Shown one piece after another: positions 52,485-61,215 of a stretch of 64,000 nucleotides of DNA; position 1 is the stretch's first letter; each line of letters begins with the position of its first letter. A program made the translations under genes and the position numbers. The notes beneath the pieces were generated by a model, which worked only from the letters and a program-made list of their open reading frames with translations, did no database searches and was not told the DNA's origin. Origin of the DNA: an uncultured Clostridia bacterium (GTDB lineage: Bacteria > Bacillota > Clostridia > Saccharofermentanales > Saccharofermentanaceae); the NCBI GenBank assembly GCA_946407705.1, contig CAMJPC010000013.1:1-64000 (forward strand). The letters run 5' to 3'.

Positions 52485-52498
52485 TATACTGAATTCAG
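52485..52498 (+). promoter_or_regulatory. Promoter region of LysR-divergent operon
   Basis: TATACT (52485-52490) overlaps the palindrome CTGAATTCAG (52489-52498), a plausible LysR binding half-site pair next to the -10. Confidence 0.4.
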
Positions 52499-52535
52499 AT
52501 GAGCAAAGACAAATGCTTTACACGGAGATTTGGAT

Positions 52536-52754
52536 ATGGATCTGAAATTGATGATCGACAGCCTTTCTGACATAGGCTTAACCGATGAGCAGAAGAAGAC
52601 GGCGAAAATGCTCTACGGCTCGGGGCAGAAAAGCGAACTTATCAGGTATCTGAAAAAGTGCCGCTGCAGCCTGATGGACGAGATGCATGAGAGTCAGAGG
52701 AAAGTGGACCGGATGGATCTTCTCATCCGGAAAGCGGAGAAGGAAACAACATAA
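52536..52754 (+). CDS. Small coiled-coil protein
   Basis: 72 aa from ATG 52536 (GGAG 8 nt upstream; TTG 52530 is an in-frame alternative). Predicted all-helical with a C-terminal coiled coil (LMDEMHESQRKVDRMDLLIRK). No HTH or signal peptide. Precedes the alpha/beta hydrolase by 18 nt. Function unknown; similar small helical proteins appear beside LysR-controlled oxidoreductases. Confidence 0.7.
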   Translation: MDLKLMIDSLSDIGLTDEQKKTAKMLYGSGQKSELIRYLKKCRCSLMDEMHESQRKVDRMDLLIRKAEKETT

Positions 52755-52772
52755 ACAAAGGAGGAATATAAG

Positions 52773-53765
52773 ATGATGAAAGCAGAAGAACTTAATCTCG
52801 TAACAGAATGGGACAAGACATTTCCGAAGAGCGAAAAGGTCATCCACAGCAAGGTGACATTCACGAACCGTTACGGCATCACGCTGGCAGCGGATATGTA
52901 TGTTCCTAAGAACGCGGAAGGAAAGCTCTCCGCGATCGCGGTCAGCGGTCCGTTCGGCGCGGTCAAGGAGCAGTGCTCCGGCCTTTATGCGCAGACCATG
53001 GCGGAAAGAGGCTTTGTCACCATTGCGTTTGACCCTTCCTTTACCGGAGAGAGCGGCGGCAATGTAAGATACATGGCTTCTCCTGACATCAATACGGAAG
53101 ACTTCATGGCGGCAGTCGATTTCCTTTCCCTCAATGAGAAGGTCGATCCGGAACGCATCGGCATAATCGGAATCTGCGGATGGGGCGGCATGGCTCTCAA
53201 CACGGCAGCGTTAGATCCGAGGATCAAGGTCACGGTCGCTTCGACGATGTATGACATGACCAGGGTAAATGCCAACGGTTATTTCGATTCGGAGGACTCT
53301 GAAGAAAAGCGCTATGAGAAAAAGAAGGCGATGGCCGCACAGCGCTTGGAAGACATAAAGAACGGCACGTTTAAGCGCGGCGGAGGGTGCCTGCCTCTTC
53401 CCGTTCCCGAAGACGCTCCTTTCTTTGTCAAGGATTACAGCGAATACTATAAGGGAAGGGCATACCATGAGAGGTCTCTTAACTCCAATGACGGCTGGAA
53501 CGTGACAGGCTGCGAGTCATTTGTTAATCAGCCTATCCTCAAGTACAGCAATGAGATAAGAAGCGCCGTACTCATTATCCACGGAGAGAAAGCCCATTCC
53601 TGCTATTTCTCCAAGGACGCTTATGAGAACATGACAAAGGACAGCAAATACACCGATAACAAAGAACTCATGTTGATCCCTGGCGCGGTTCATACGGACC
53701 TTTACGATAATCTCGACGTGATCCCGTTTGACCATATCGAAGAGTTCATTAGGAAATACCTATGA
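52773..53765 (+). CDS. Alpha/beta hydrolase with Cys at the nucleophile elbow
   Basis: 330 aa. Elbow motif GIGICGWGG-type (IGICGWGG) puts Cys, not Ser, at the nucleophile position, as in dienelactone hydrolase (GYCLGG). His from GAVHTDLYD near the C-terminus completes the site. Full-length N-terminal beta domain (VTFTNRYGITLAADMYVP) as in YcjY-like proteins. AAAGGAGG before ATG 52773. Co-transcribed with genes on both sides. Confidence 0.85.
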   Translation: MMKAEELNLVTEWDKTFPKSEKVIHSKVTFTNRYGITLAADMYVPKNAEGKLSAIAVSGPFGAVKEQCSGLYAQTMAERGFVTIAFDPSFTGESGGNVRYMASPDINTEDFMAAVDFLSLNEKVDPERIGIIGICGWGGMALNTAALDPRIKVTVASTMYDMTRVNANGYFDSEDSEEKRYEKKKAMAAQRLEDIKNGTFKRGGGCLPLPVPEDAPFFVKDYSEYYKGRAYHERSLNSNDGWNVTGCESFVNQPILKYSNEIRSAVLIIHGEKAHSCYFSKDAYENMTKDSKYTDNKELMLIPGAVHTDLYDNLDVIPFDHIEEFIRKYL

Positions 53766-54784
53766 GGATAATTAGAGCATTTGCACTTGCTGTGCTCGCT
53801 TCAGTTGTGTTGGCGGCAACGGCCTGCAGCATGCAACAGAGCACCACGTCAGTTACCGCAGATTCACAGGCCGAAGAGACAGGAACATCATCTGAGGATA
53901 CATCCATGAGTGAGCAGATGAAAGCTGCAACGGAACAGAACAGGGGAGCAAGATCCGGAGCCTTTGACATGGTAAACAAAAAGGTCAGGCTCAACAGCGG
54001 ATATGACATGCCCATAATGGGGCTTGGAACTTATTCGCTCGACCGCAATACCTGTGTTAATTCCGTAAAAGCACTGCTCAGGAACGGCGGAAGACTGATC
54101 GATACGGCGTATATGTACGGCAATGAGGAAGCGGTAGGTGAAGGCGTCAGGCAGGCAATGAAGGAGTATAACATTCCGCGTGAAGAGATATTTGTCATCA
54201 CCAAGATATATCCAAGCCAGTTTGATGCACCGGAAAAAGCGATAGATTTGGCTCTTAAAAAGCTCGATATCGGATATATAGACATGATGCTCCTTCATCA
54301 TCCGGGAAACGGTGACATATATGCCTACAAGGCAATGGAAAAATACGTTGAGCAGGGCAAGATCCGATCTCTGGGGCTTTCAAACTGGTATGTGAAGGAA
54401 CTGGCGGATTTTCTTCCCAAGGTATCCATAACTCCCGCGCTTGTGCAGAATGAGATACACCCTTATTATCAGGAGCAGGATGTGGTTCCGTTCATTCAGG
54501 AAAAAGGCATTGTTGTCCAGTGCTGGTATCCTCTCGGAGGAAGAGGCCATACGTCAGAACTCCTCAATGACGGAACGATCAGCTCGATCGCAAAGGCACA
54601 CGGAGTGTCTTCGGCACAGGTGATCCTGCGATGGGATCTGCAAAGAGGTATAGTTGTGATCCCGGGTTCAAGCAATCCGGATCACATAAAAGAAAATCTT
54701 GATCTGTTCGGTTTTGAGCTTTCGGACGAAGAAATGGCAAGGATAAATGCGCTTGACCGGAACGAAAAGCACGACTGGTATTAA
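53762..54784 (+). CDS. Predicted lipoprotein aldo-keto reductase
   Basis: 340 aa. A signal peptide (MRIIRAFALAVLASVVLAAT) with weak lipobox ATAC at Cys22 and a Ser/Thr/Glu linker precede a complete AKR domain (72-340). The tetrad is present: Asp114, Tyr119 (DTAYMYGNE), Lys148 (ITKIY), His179 (LLHHPG); PGSSNPDHIKEN is the NADPH-binding motif. AKRs use cytosolic NADPH, so a lipid-anchored outer location is odd. ATGA overlap with the hydrolase gene. Confidence 0.85.
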   Translation: MRIIRAFALAVLASVVLAATACSMQQSTTSVTADSQAEETGTSSEDTSMSEQMKAATEQNRGARSGAFDMVNKKVRLNSGYDMPIMGLGTYSLDRNTCVNSVKALLRNGGRLIDTAYMYGNEEAVGEGVRQAMKEYNIPREEIFVITKIYPSQFDAPEKAIDLALKKLDIGYIDMMLLHHPGNGDIYAYKAMEKYVEQGKIRSLGLSNWYVKELADFLPKVSITPALVQNEIHPYYQEQDVVPFIQEKGIVVQCWYPLGGRGHTSELLNDGTISSIAKAHGVSSAQVILRWDLQRGIVVIPGSSNPDHIKENLDLFGFELSDEEMARINALDRNEKHDWY

Positions 54785-54797
54785 AGGGGAAACTTAT

Positions 54798-55361
54798 ATG
54801 AGAATGAACATTGCAGCTGCTTTGATGGCCGGCACGATCCTGGTGACTCTGACGGGGTGTTCTCCGGCTCTTGAATCTACAACAACAGCTGCAGCACAGA
54901 TTACGGCTCCGGCTGAAAAAAAGTCCGAAACAACGACTGAGAAGACTGCCGCAACCACAGCATCTGAAATGACCACTCAGACAGAAGAGATCACCACCGT
55001 TACGGAGGCAGCGGAATCAATGACATTAAAGATCGGAGAAAGGAAAGTTCCGGTGACCTGGGAAGACAACGCATCAGTTGAGGAACTTAAGAAACTGGCA
55101 GCAACCGGACTTACGATCAAGATGTCGAAATACGGCGGTTTTGAACAGGTAGGTTCCATTGGCAGGAGCATTACGAGCAATGACAAACAGACAAAGACTG
55201 CGCCCGGAGATATAGTCCTTTATTCAGGCAATCAGATGGTCATATTCTATGGAACCAATTCATGGGCATATACAAGACTCGGAAAGATCAACATGTCCAA
55301 GAACGAACTGAAAGATCTTCTGGGCAAAGGCAACGTAACCGTCACTCTCACTTTGGAATAA
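54798..55361 (+). CDS. Cyclophilin-like-fold lipoprotein
   Basis: 187 aa from ATG 54798 (AAAGGGGA upstream; the longer frame overlaps the AKR gene). Lipobox LTGC, Thr/Ala/Glu linker, and a C-terminal 110-aa cyclophilin-like domain (MTLKIGERKVPVTWEDN..GDIVLYSGNQMVIFYGTNSWAYTRLGKI), lacking prolyl isomerase residues as far as can be seen. Such domains recur beside AKR and flavodoxin genes, which agrees with the context here. Confidence 0.85.
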   Translation: MRMNIAAALMAGTILVTLTGCSPALESTTTAAAQITAPAEKKSETTTEKTAATTASEMTTQTEEITTVTEAAESMTLKIGERKVPVTWEDNASVEELKKLAATGLTIKMSKYGGFEQVGSIGRSITSNDKQTKTAPGDIVLYSGNQMVIFYGTNSWAYTRLGKINMSKNELKDLLGKGNVTVTLTLE

Positions 55362-55468
55362 AACGCGTTTAACCGATCCGGCTGTCTTTTATCCTTTGAT
55401 CATTTCCTGCAAGCGTTCAGGAAGACGTTAGTGTTAGAATGATTAAAGCGCGGATAAAGGAGCCTTTC

Positions 55469-56374
55469 ATGATGAACGCCATAAACACCGAGATCCTATT
55501 ATATTATGCCGGAGCAGGACTCTCCGTCTTTTACTTCGTGATCTTCATAATCACGGCTTCCATGTTCGCAAGGCAGAAGGGCTCTACCGAAAAGCCAAAT
55601 CAGTATCTGGCGGACCGCATAGTCTTATATCCCTGCGGATATACCAAAAAACTCAAAGTGATGACACTCATCACTTTCTCGGGATTCTTCGTTCTGCTTC
55701 CTGCGGCAATAGCTTACGGCATCGGAAGCGTCTATCTGGACGGCCGCGCATGGATGCCCGGTCTCATAGCATTTGTCATAGGTCTTATCGTGATGATCAT
55801 AGTCGGGATGCAGCCTTTTACCCACAAAGAATCGTGCCTGATAATCGATGAAAAGAAAGCCACCGTTAAGTACAAGGATGATTCGAAAGAAGACAAAGTC
55901 TGCTATATCTCCCACTACATAAACGATACCCGCGAGACAAAGTATGTTGCCAAGATGCTCGTGTTTGAAGGCGTTGAGGGCAAAGAGGAGCTGTCGCTTC
56001 ATTTCCTTAGAAGCAACGATGCCGCAGCGGCTGCCACGTTCGTTGATTTCATAAAAAAGAACGGAAGGATGCCTGTCATACAACAGGTGGGATCAAAGCA
56101 GGAAGCTCAGCGCCTGGCAGAGCAGCGCTTTGCCGAGCAGCGTAAGGCCGATAACGAAAAGTTTGCCAGTGAGATGGAAGCGCTCGTCAATGACGGACCG
56201 AGGTATAAGGCATATCTTGAGAATGTCTATTCCAAGATCCCTGAAAGCAAGAGAAAGCAGATAACTGAACTCATGCAGCAGAACAGGAAGATAGAAGCGA
56301 TCAAGGAAGCTCGCGAATATACGGGAGAAGGTCTGCGCATAGCAAAGGACCTTGTCGAAAGATTTTTCGAATGA
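55469..56374 (+). CDS. Membrane protein with L7/L12-like C-terminal segment
   Basis: 301 aa from ATG 55469 (AAGGAG upstream). Three transmembrane helices at about 13-33, 65-87 and 96-117, then a soluble region, a coiled coil (QRLAEQRFAEQRKAD) and a C-terminal helix pair RKIEAIKEAREYTGEGLRIAKDLVERF that resembles the C-terminal fold of ribosomal protein L7/L12. Function unknown. Overlaps the frame of the next gene's upstream region. Confidence 0.75.
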   Translation: MMNAINTEILLYYAGAGLSVFYFVIFIITASMFARQKGSTEKPNQYLADRIVLYPCGYTKKLKVMTLITFSGFFVLLPAAIAYGIGSVYLDGRAWMPGLIAFVIGLIVMIIVGMQPFTHKESCLIIDEKKATVKYKDDSKEDKVCYISHYINDTRETKYVAKMLVFEGVEGKEELSLHFLRSNDAAAAATFVDFIKKNGRMPVIQQVGSKQEAQRLAEQRFAEQRKADNEKFASEMEALVNDGPRYKAYLENVYSKIPESKRKQITELMQQNRKIEAIKEAREYTGEGLRIAKDLVERFFE

Positions 56375-56394
56375 CCGGAGGGAGGAGACTCTTT

Positions 56395-57039
56395 ATGAAA
56401 AGATCAGAGCTTAAGCTGAAGATAGTTGCAGCTGCGATATGCGCATCGCTCTTTACTTTGAACGGGTGCCTCCCGATTCCTGCAGGAGGCGGCAGCGGCG
56501 GACTCGGTTCCGGCAGCAGGAGCTTGTCCGACAGTTATAAAAGCGCTGAGGATTACTGTAATTACTGGTACGGTCCGTGCACCGAGATCGACTCTTATGA
56601 GAACGATTCCGGCAAGATCGTTCATAAGATGAAGGATGAGGAATTAGGCTTTGAATACACTGTCGAGGAATCAGACGGCGGCTACTATTTCTTCCACGAT
56701 TTTGAGTACCACTATATAAACGAGTTTCTCAAACGTACTGATTTCAAGGACCTCATCAGCAAGTTCGATCTGAGGATAGAGCAAGATGATATGGACAGGC
56801 TTAAAGTCAGTCCGAGAATAAAGATCAGCACTGACCGCGAGCTCACGGATGAGGAGAGCAGAAAGATCCTTTCTGATATAATGGGCGAGCTCTCCCTGTT
56901 TGATTCGGAAAGAAACGTTTTCAACAAACCGGGCGATAATAAGTCTGTAGGCCTTTCCGTCTGGTCTGCCCCGTGGGAGAAGGAAAAGGCGAACAAGGCG
57001 CGTTATCACGTGGTCAATGATACTTTCGGAGATAATTAG
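56395..57039 (+). CDS. Lipoprotein of unknown function
   Basis: 214 aa from ATG 56395 with GGAGGGAGGAG upstream. Signal peptide, lipobox TLNGC and a Gly/Ser linker, then a roughly 160-aa acidic domain (DYCNYWYGPC, YFFHDFEYHYINEFLKRTDF). No family recognised. Probably in one operon with the membrane protein before it and the hydrolase after it (4-nt gap). Confidence 0.72.
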   Translation: MKRSELKLKIVAAAICASLFTLNGCLPIPAGGGSGGLGSGSRSLSDSYKSAEDYCNYWYGPCTEIDSYENDSGKIVHKMKDEELGFEYTVEESDGGYYFFHDFEYHYINEFLKRTDFKDLISKFDLRIEQDDMDRLKVSPRIKISTDRELTDEESRKILSDIMGELSLFDSERNVFNKPGDNKSVGLSVWSAPWEKEKANKARYHVVNDTFGDN

Positions 57040-57043
57040 TGAC

Positions 57044-57823
57044 ATGATAGTTCGAACAGTCGGAGAGAAAGGTAAGCCCGCAATCTTAATGATCCCGGGA
57101 ATGTTCTGTACATATGAGATGCCCGGGATAATCGCGGAATACTTAAAAGATGACTATTACATTATCCTGCCGACACTGGACGGGCATCACAAAGAAGAAC
57201 CGGTATACCATTCCAAACAGGAAGACGCGGCGAAGATAATATCCTGGCTTCACGAAAACGGCATTGAGCACTTAGCTCTCCTGCAGGGTACCTCCATGGG
57301 CGCGGAAGTGGCATTGGAAGTTGCAGACAAGATAGACATACCTGTTGAAAGTTATCTTTTTGACGGAGGTCCGTTCTTCCATTTCCCGAGGTTTTTCCGT
57401 GCGTTCATGGCGGTGAAGTTCATGTCATTCATGAAGAAGACCAAGGGCAAAGAGAAGGATCAGGCCATACAGGCTCTGATGGACGACGCGTTTGTCAGAA
57501 AACTCGGCGGAGATTCCCTTGAAGCGTACAGAGGCCTGATGAACGGCTTTTGCGAGGTAAGCCAGTGGATAGAAAAGGATTCCGTAAGACGAATATCTGA
57601 CACCTGCTACAAGTGCGATCTCCCGGATCTTGACGAAGAAAAGATCAGAAGATTCACCTTCCTGTATTCCGAGAAAGAACCTGCGCGCCAAGCGGAAAAG
57701 CGCCTCAGAAAGAAGTATCCTTCCGTAAAGTATGTCATCAAGCAGGGATTCGGTCACGGCGGTTTCCAGGGTGAACAGCCGCAGCAGTATTCGGAGTTTG
57801 TAAGAAGTTTATTGAAGAACTAG
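57044..57823 (+). CDS. Alpha/beta hydrolase
   Basis: 259 aa from ATG 57044. Nucleophile elbow GTSMGAE, oxyanion-region PGMFCTYEMPG, catalytic His in GFGHGGFQG. No signal peptide. Substrate unknown. Precedes dus by 2 nt. Confidence 0.85.
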   Translation: MIVRTVGEKGKPAILMIPGMFCTYEMPGIIAEYLKDDYYIILPTLDGHHKEEPVYHSKQEDAAKIISWLHENGIEHLALLQGTSMGAEVALEVADKIDIPVESYLFDGGPFFHFPRFFRAFMAVKFMSFMKKTKGKEKDQAIQALMDDAFVRKLGGDSLEAYRGLMNGFCEVSQWIEKDSVRRISDTCYKCDLPDLDEEKIRRFTFLYSEKEPARQAEKRLRKKYPSVKYVIKQGFGHGGFQGEQPQQYSEFVRSLLKN

Positions 57824-57825
57824 AC

Positions 57826-58773
57826 ATGAAGATCTACGTAGCACCGCTCGAAGGCATCACAGGTCATATATTCCGCAAAACTTTCAACGAAGTCTACGGA
57901 GGCGTTGATAAGTACTTTGCGCCGTTCATAACACCTTCCGAGAAGTGTGCCGTGACGCCCCGCGATAAGAAGGAACTCTCGCCCGAGAACAACAAGGGGA
58001 TATACCTGGTCCCGCAGATCCTGACGTGCAGATCTGACGGTTTTATAAGCGCGATGAATGAACTGAAGGAAATGGGCTACAAGGAAGTCAACCTTAACCT
58101 TGGCTGCCCGTCAGGGACCGTATGCGCAAAAGGCAAGGGAGCAGGGTTCCTGCCCGAGACAACTGCCCTTACAAAGTTCCTGGATGAGATATATTCGGCA
58201 GGCGAAGCTGAAGGAATCAAGATCTCGATAAAGACCAGACTCGGCTACTTTGATCCCGATGAATTCTATGACCTCACAGAGATATTTAACGGCTTCCCCG
58301 TAAGCGAGCTTATCGTCCATCCGAGGATAAGAGGCGACTTCTATAAGGGCGAACCAAGGAAAGAATATTTCGCATACGCATTGAAACATGTAAAATGCCC
58401 GCTCGTATATAACGGCAACATCTTTACTCCCGATGATTACAGCGGACTTTGTGCCCTGTTCGGAACGAACCTTGATCCCGTTATGCTGGGAAGAGGACTG
58501 ATAACCGATCTGTCGCTTGCGGACAAGCTCAAGGGGAAAGATACGTCTGATGCAGGTGCCAGATTCAGGCGCTTCCACGATACCATATACCACGAGTATC
58601 AGAAGGTAATGTCACCTGATATCAACGTGCTCTACAAGATGAAAGAACTCTGGTCTTACTGGGCTGCCTTTTACGATGTGAAAAGACGCGACATAAAGAG
58701 CATTCAAAAGGCAAAGAAATACGCGGAATATGAAGATGCCGTATATGGAATAATGGGGCAACTTATTCAATGA
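57826..58773 (+). CDS. dus: tRNA-dihydrouridine synthase
   Basis: 315 aa FMN enzyme reducing uridines in tRNA D-loops. APLEGITGHIFR opens the TIM barrel; NLNLGCPSGTVCAKGKGAG holds the catalytic Cys; HPRIRGDFYKG and YNGNIFTPDD are FMN/tRNA-binding parts; the C-terminal helical domain is complete. It is shorter than E. coli-type DusB and closer to the clostridial type. Confidence 0.93.
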   Translation: MKIYVAPLEGITGHIFRKTFNEVYGGVDKYFAPFITPSEKCAVTPRDKKELSPENNKGIYLVPQILTCRSDGFISAMNELKEMGYKEVNLNLGCPSGTVCAKGKGAGFLPETTALTKFLDEIYSAGEAEGIKISIKTRLGYFDPDEFYDLTEIFNGFPVSELIVHPRIRGDFYKGEPRKEYFAYALKHVKCPLVYNGNIFTPDDYSGLCALFGTNLDPVMLGRGLITDLSLADKLKGKDTSDAGARFRRFHDTIYHEYQKVMSPDINVLYKMKELWSYWAAFYDVKRRDIKSIQKAKKYAEYEDAVYGIMGQLIQ

Positions 58774-58779
58774 TATAAT
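58771..58779 (+). promoter_or_regulatory. Extended -10 promoter
   Basis: TGATATAAT overlaps the dus stop codon and lies 52 nt before the next start; no strong -35. Confidence 0.5.
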
Positions 58780-58831
58780 TATCCTATCTGAAGGAGAGAT
58801 ACGTTCTGACCCTGTTTAGGAGGATAGCAAA

Positions 58832-59500
58832 ATGAAAAAGTTTTTAGCACTGATCATTTCAGCCACGATGCTCTTGTCGCTTTCTTCATGCAATTCGTCA
58901 AAAGCGACATCAACATCTGCCAAGGAAACCACAAAAGCTGCCGCTGCCGGTGAAGGTGCAGGCGGCAATACGGATGCAACCAAGAAAAATGCAGACGCAG
59001 GAGCCATTGTGCTTCTCCCCGGTGAGCTCTACCAGTTTGATAAAGATGCTGACGGCGGCCCTGTGATAAAGGGTTTGACCTTGAAAGGCAATCAATACGG
59101 GTCTGCTGAATTCAATGATAAGGCTCCTGACGTAAAGGGCATAAGATGCATTTTCGCGCTGAACGAGTGGGTCGAGTTCCATCCTGATACGAGCGTCAAC
59201 GACGGTTTATGGGTATACGTATATAAGCATGCAGACGATGCCAAAGTTTATACGGATATGGGCTTCACCGAAGAAGACACCAAAGTGCTCGCTGTATGCA
59301 ATCTGTCAAGGCCCGAGGAGGCAGGCTATCAGTGGGGCGCTCTCTATTTGAATCCGGATAGTGCACAGCCCGGTGTATACGATATCGTAATCGTTAAGGA
59401 CGGCAAAGCTGTTGCGGTAATGAAAGCCAATTTCGCCAAAGAGAATTCTCTTGGAGACAAATCTGATGACGATCTTAGAGCCATGATGAAGGATTTCTGA
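58832..59500 (+). CDS. Lipoprotein of unknown function
   Basis: 222 aa. Lipobox LSSC, Ala/Thr/Lys linker, and a 150-aa domain (YQFDKDADGGPVIKGLTL..GIRCIFALNEWVEFHPDT). AGGAGG precedes ATG 58832. Own promoter and terminator, so monocistronic. Confidence 0.75.
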   Translation: MKKFLALIISATMLLSLSSCNSSKATSTSAKETTKAAAAGEGAGGNTDATKKNADAGAIVLLPGELYQFDKDADGGPVIKGLTLKGNQYGSAEFNDKAPDVKGIRCIFALNEWVEFHPDTSVNDGLWVYVYKHADDAKVYTDMGFTEEDTKVLAVCNLSRPEEAGYQWGALYLNPDSAQPGVYDIVIVKDGKAVAVMKANFAKENSLGDKSDDDLRAMMKDF

Positions 59501-59527
59501 TCTAAAGCTTAAGTGAGATCACTATTG

Positions 59528-59556
59528 CAGCCCGGAGCGATCCGGGCTGTTTTTTA
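59528..59556 (+). terminator. Intrinsic terminator
   Basis: Perfect CAGCCCGGA/TCCGGGCTG stem, loop GCGA, TTTTTT. Confidence 0.92.
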
Positions 59557-59567
59557 TGGTATATATC

Positions 59568-59602
59568 CATACATTTACAAATATCGATATGTATGATACT
59601 AT
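59568..59602 (+). promoter_or_regulatory. ArsR promoter with overlapping operator
   Basis: TTTACA (59574-59579), 17 nt, TACTAT (59597-59602). Inverted repeat CATACAT-N14-ATGTATG (59568-59595) overlaps the -35 and spacer, as in ArsR-type autorepression. Confidence 0.6.
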
Positions 59603-59629
59603 CCATTTGTTTAATGGAGGTGACTTGAT

Positions 59630-59908
59630 ATGGGATACAGAGAGGATGCGCGTAAGATCAAGGCTTTGGCTGATGAGAACCGCCTGGCGATCATGATGTC
59701 GCTTCAGCAGAAGGAGAAATGTGCCTGCTATCTTTTAGAAGAACTCAACATTTCCCAATCGACACTTTCACATCACATGAAGCTCCTGTGTGACAGCGGA
59801 CTTGTTGATTACCGTAAGGAAGGAAAATGGATGCACTATTCTCTTTCGAAAGAAGGGGCAATTGCTTTTCGAGACATGATAGACGGATATATCCGGACTG
59901 ACAAGTAA
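59630..59908 (+). CDS. ArsR-family regulator
   Basis: 92 aa winged helix protein: ALADENRLAIMM, CACYLLEELNISQSTLSHHMKLL (helix-turn-helix) and a wing DYRKEGKWMHYSL. The ...KCACYLL sequence holds two of the cysteines at the arsenite/metal site of ArsR-type proteins. GGAGGTG before ATG 59630. No arsenic transport gene follows; the next gene is an SDR, so the effector may not be arsenite. Confidence 0.9.
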   Translation: MGYREDARKIKALADENRLAIMMSLQQKEKCACYLLEELNISQSTLSHHMKLLCDSGLVDYRKEGKWMHYSLSKEGAIAFRDMIDGYIRTDK

Positions 59909-59925
59909 ACTGAAGGGATATGCAT

Positions 59926-60654
59926 ATGGAATTCAAAGACAAAGTGTTTATCGTAACCGGAGCTAGTTCCGGTATGGGTAAGAGCTGTACAGATCTCCTG
60001 CTCGATAAGGGAGCTTATGTAACCGGCATCGACATAAATGACGGCACGGTAGAGCATGAAAGATACTCGCACTGTAAGGCTGATGTCCTGGCAGAAGAAA
60101 AGATTCAAAAGTGCGTCTCGGAAGTAGGTTCCAAATACGGACATATTGACGGTCTGGTCAACGCTGCCGGTATTTTTGCCAATAACAAACCGTTCTACGA
60201 ATTAACGACCGAAGAATGGAACAAGGTGATCTCGGTAAATGCCACGGGGACGTTTATCGTATCTAAAGCGGCAGCACCGAAGATGATCGCTCAAAAGCAC
60301 GGCAAGATAGTTAATATTTGCTGCATAAGATCTGAAATATATAAGAACAACATGGCAGAATATGCTGCTTCAAAGGGAGCGGTAAAGTCCATGACATCTG
60401 CCATGGCTTTGGATCTTGCTCCGTATAACGTTCAGGTAAACTGCGTAGCCCCCGGATTCATATACACGGGAATGACAGCGTCTTCATTTGACATACCCGA
60501 AGTTAGAGCGAAGTCAGAAGAGCTGATACCGAACGGAAGGATCGGCATGCCAAAAGACATAGCATCAGTCGTATTGTTCCTTTTATCAGACATGTCGGAT
60601 TATGTGACGGGAACCATGTTATATGCAGACGGCGGGTATCACATACAGAAGTGA
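59926..60654 (+). CDS. Short-chain dehydrogenase/reductase
   Basis: 242 aa from ATG 59926 (AAGGG 8 nt upstream). Cofactor motif TGASSGMGKS, NAG-equivalent VNAAGIF, YAASKGAV with catalytic Tyr and Lys. The position 13 residues before that Tyr, normally the catalytic Ser, is Cys (NICCIRSE). Terminal YADGGYHI as usual. Downstream of ArsR by 17 nt. Confidence 0.9.
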   Translation: MEFKDKVFIVTGASSGMGKSCTDLLLDKGAYVTGIDINDGTVEHERYSHCKADVLAEEKIQKCVSEVGSKYGHIDGLVNAAGIFANNKPFYELTTEEWNKVISVNATGTFIVSKAAAPKMIAQKHGKIVNICCIRSEIYKNNMAEYAASKGAVKSMTSAMALDLAPYNVQVNCVAPGFIYTGMTASSFDIPEVRAKSEELIPNGRIGMPKDIASVVLFLLSDMSDYVTGTMLYADGGYHIQK

Positions 60655-60687
60655 TCCGGTAATACCATTTGAGATAGGGATAATCGT

Positions 60688-61137
60688 ATGTTGTTTAGAG
60701 TTAAAGAATGTTCAGATATTGAAGTCATCAAAGCGTTATTTGTTGAGTATTCGCATATCAAGGGAGCGGAAAGCTGTTTTGTATCGTTTGATAAGGAATT
60801 GAACGATCTTGAAGCTTTCTATTCAGGCGGTGCCATATTGGTCGGTTATGAGGAGGATAAACCTGTGGCATGTGTAGCTTTCAGAAAAATAAATGAAGAA
60901 TCATGTGAAGGTAAGCGCCTTTTCATCAGGCCCAAGTACAGAGGAAAAGGGTATGCCAGGATCATGATCAAGGCAATGACGGATAAAGCTTCAGAACTTG
61001 GTTTCAAGGAAGTTGTCTTTACGACCAAACCCGAGGTCATGAGCGTTGGATACGGCTTGTATAGAAGGATGGGTTTTGAAGAGTTATCAGAAGAGAACGG
61101 CATTGTGAAAATGAGGATAGATCTTGCTGCCGAGTGA
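60688..61137 (+). CDS. GNAT-family N-acetyltransferase
   Basis: 149 aa. Acetyl-CoA-binding motif RPKYRGKGYAR and the terminal YGLYRRMGFEEL motif define the fold. Substrate unknown. GGGAT before ATG. Possibly part of the ArsR-SDR transcript. Confidence 0.9.
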   Translation: MLFRVKECSDIEVIKALFVEYSHIKGAESCFVSFDKELNDLEAFYSGGAILVGYEEDKPVACVAFRKINEESCEGKRLFIRPKYRGKGYARIMIKAMTDKASELGFKEVVFTTKPEVMSVGYGLYRRMGFEELSEENGIVKMRIDLAAE

Positions 61138-61151
61138 AAGCTGACCGCGAG

Positions 61152-61160
61152 TGATATAAT
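61152..61160 (+). promoter_or_regulatory. Extended -10 promoter for tcdA operon
   Basis: TGATATAAT, 55 nt upstream of tcdA; a CCCGGA/TCCGGG hairpin lies in the leader. Confidence 0.5.
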
Positions 61161-61215
61161 ACCTAAACAAACCGCCCGGAGGATGGTCCGGGACTTTGAA
61201 CGGAGATAAGAGACA

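Noticed and set aside
59630..60654. ArsR-SDR pair as an arsenic resistance operon
   Set aside because: No arsB, acr3, arsC or arsM follows; the next gene is a dehydrogenase.
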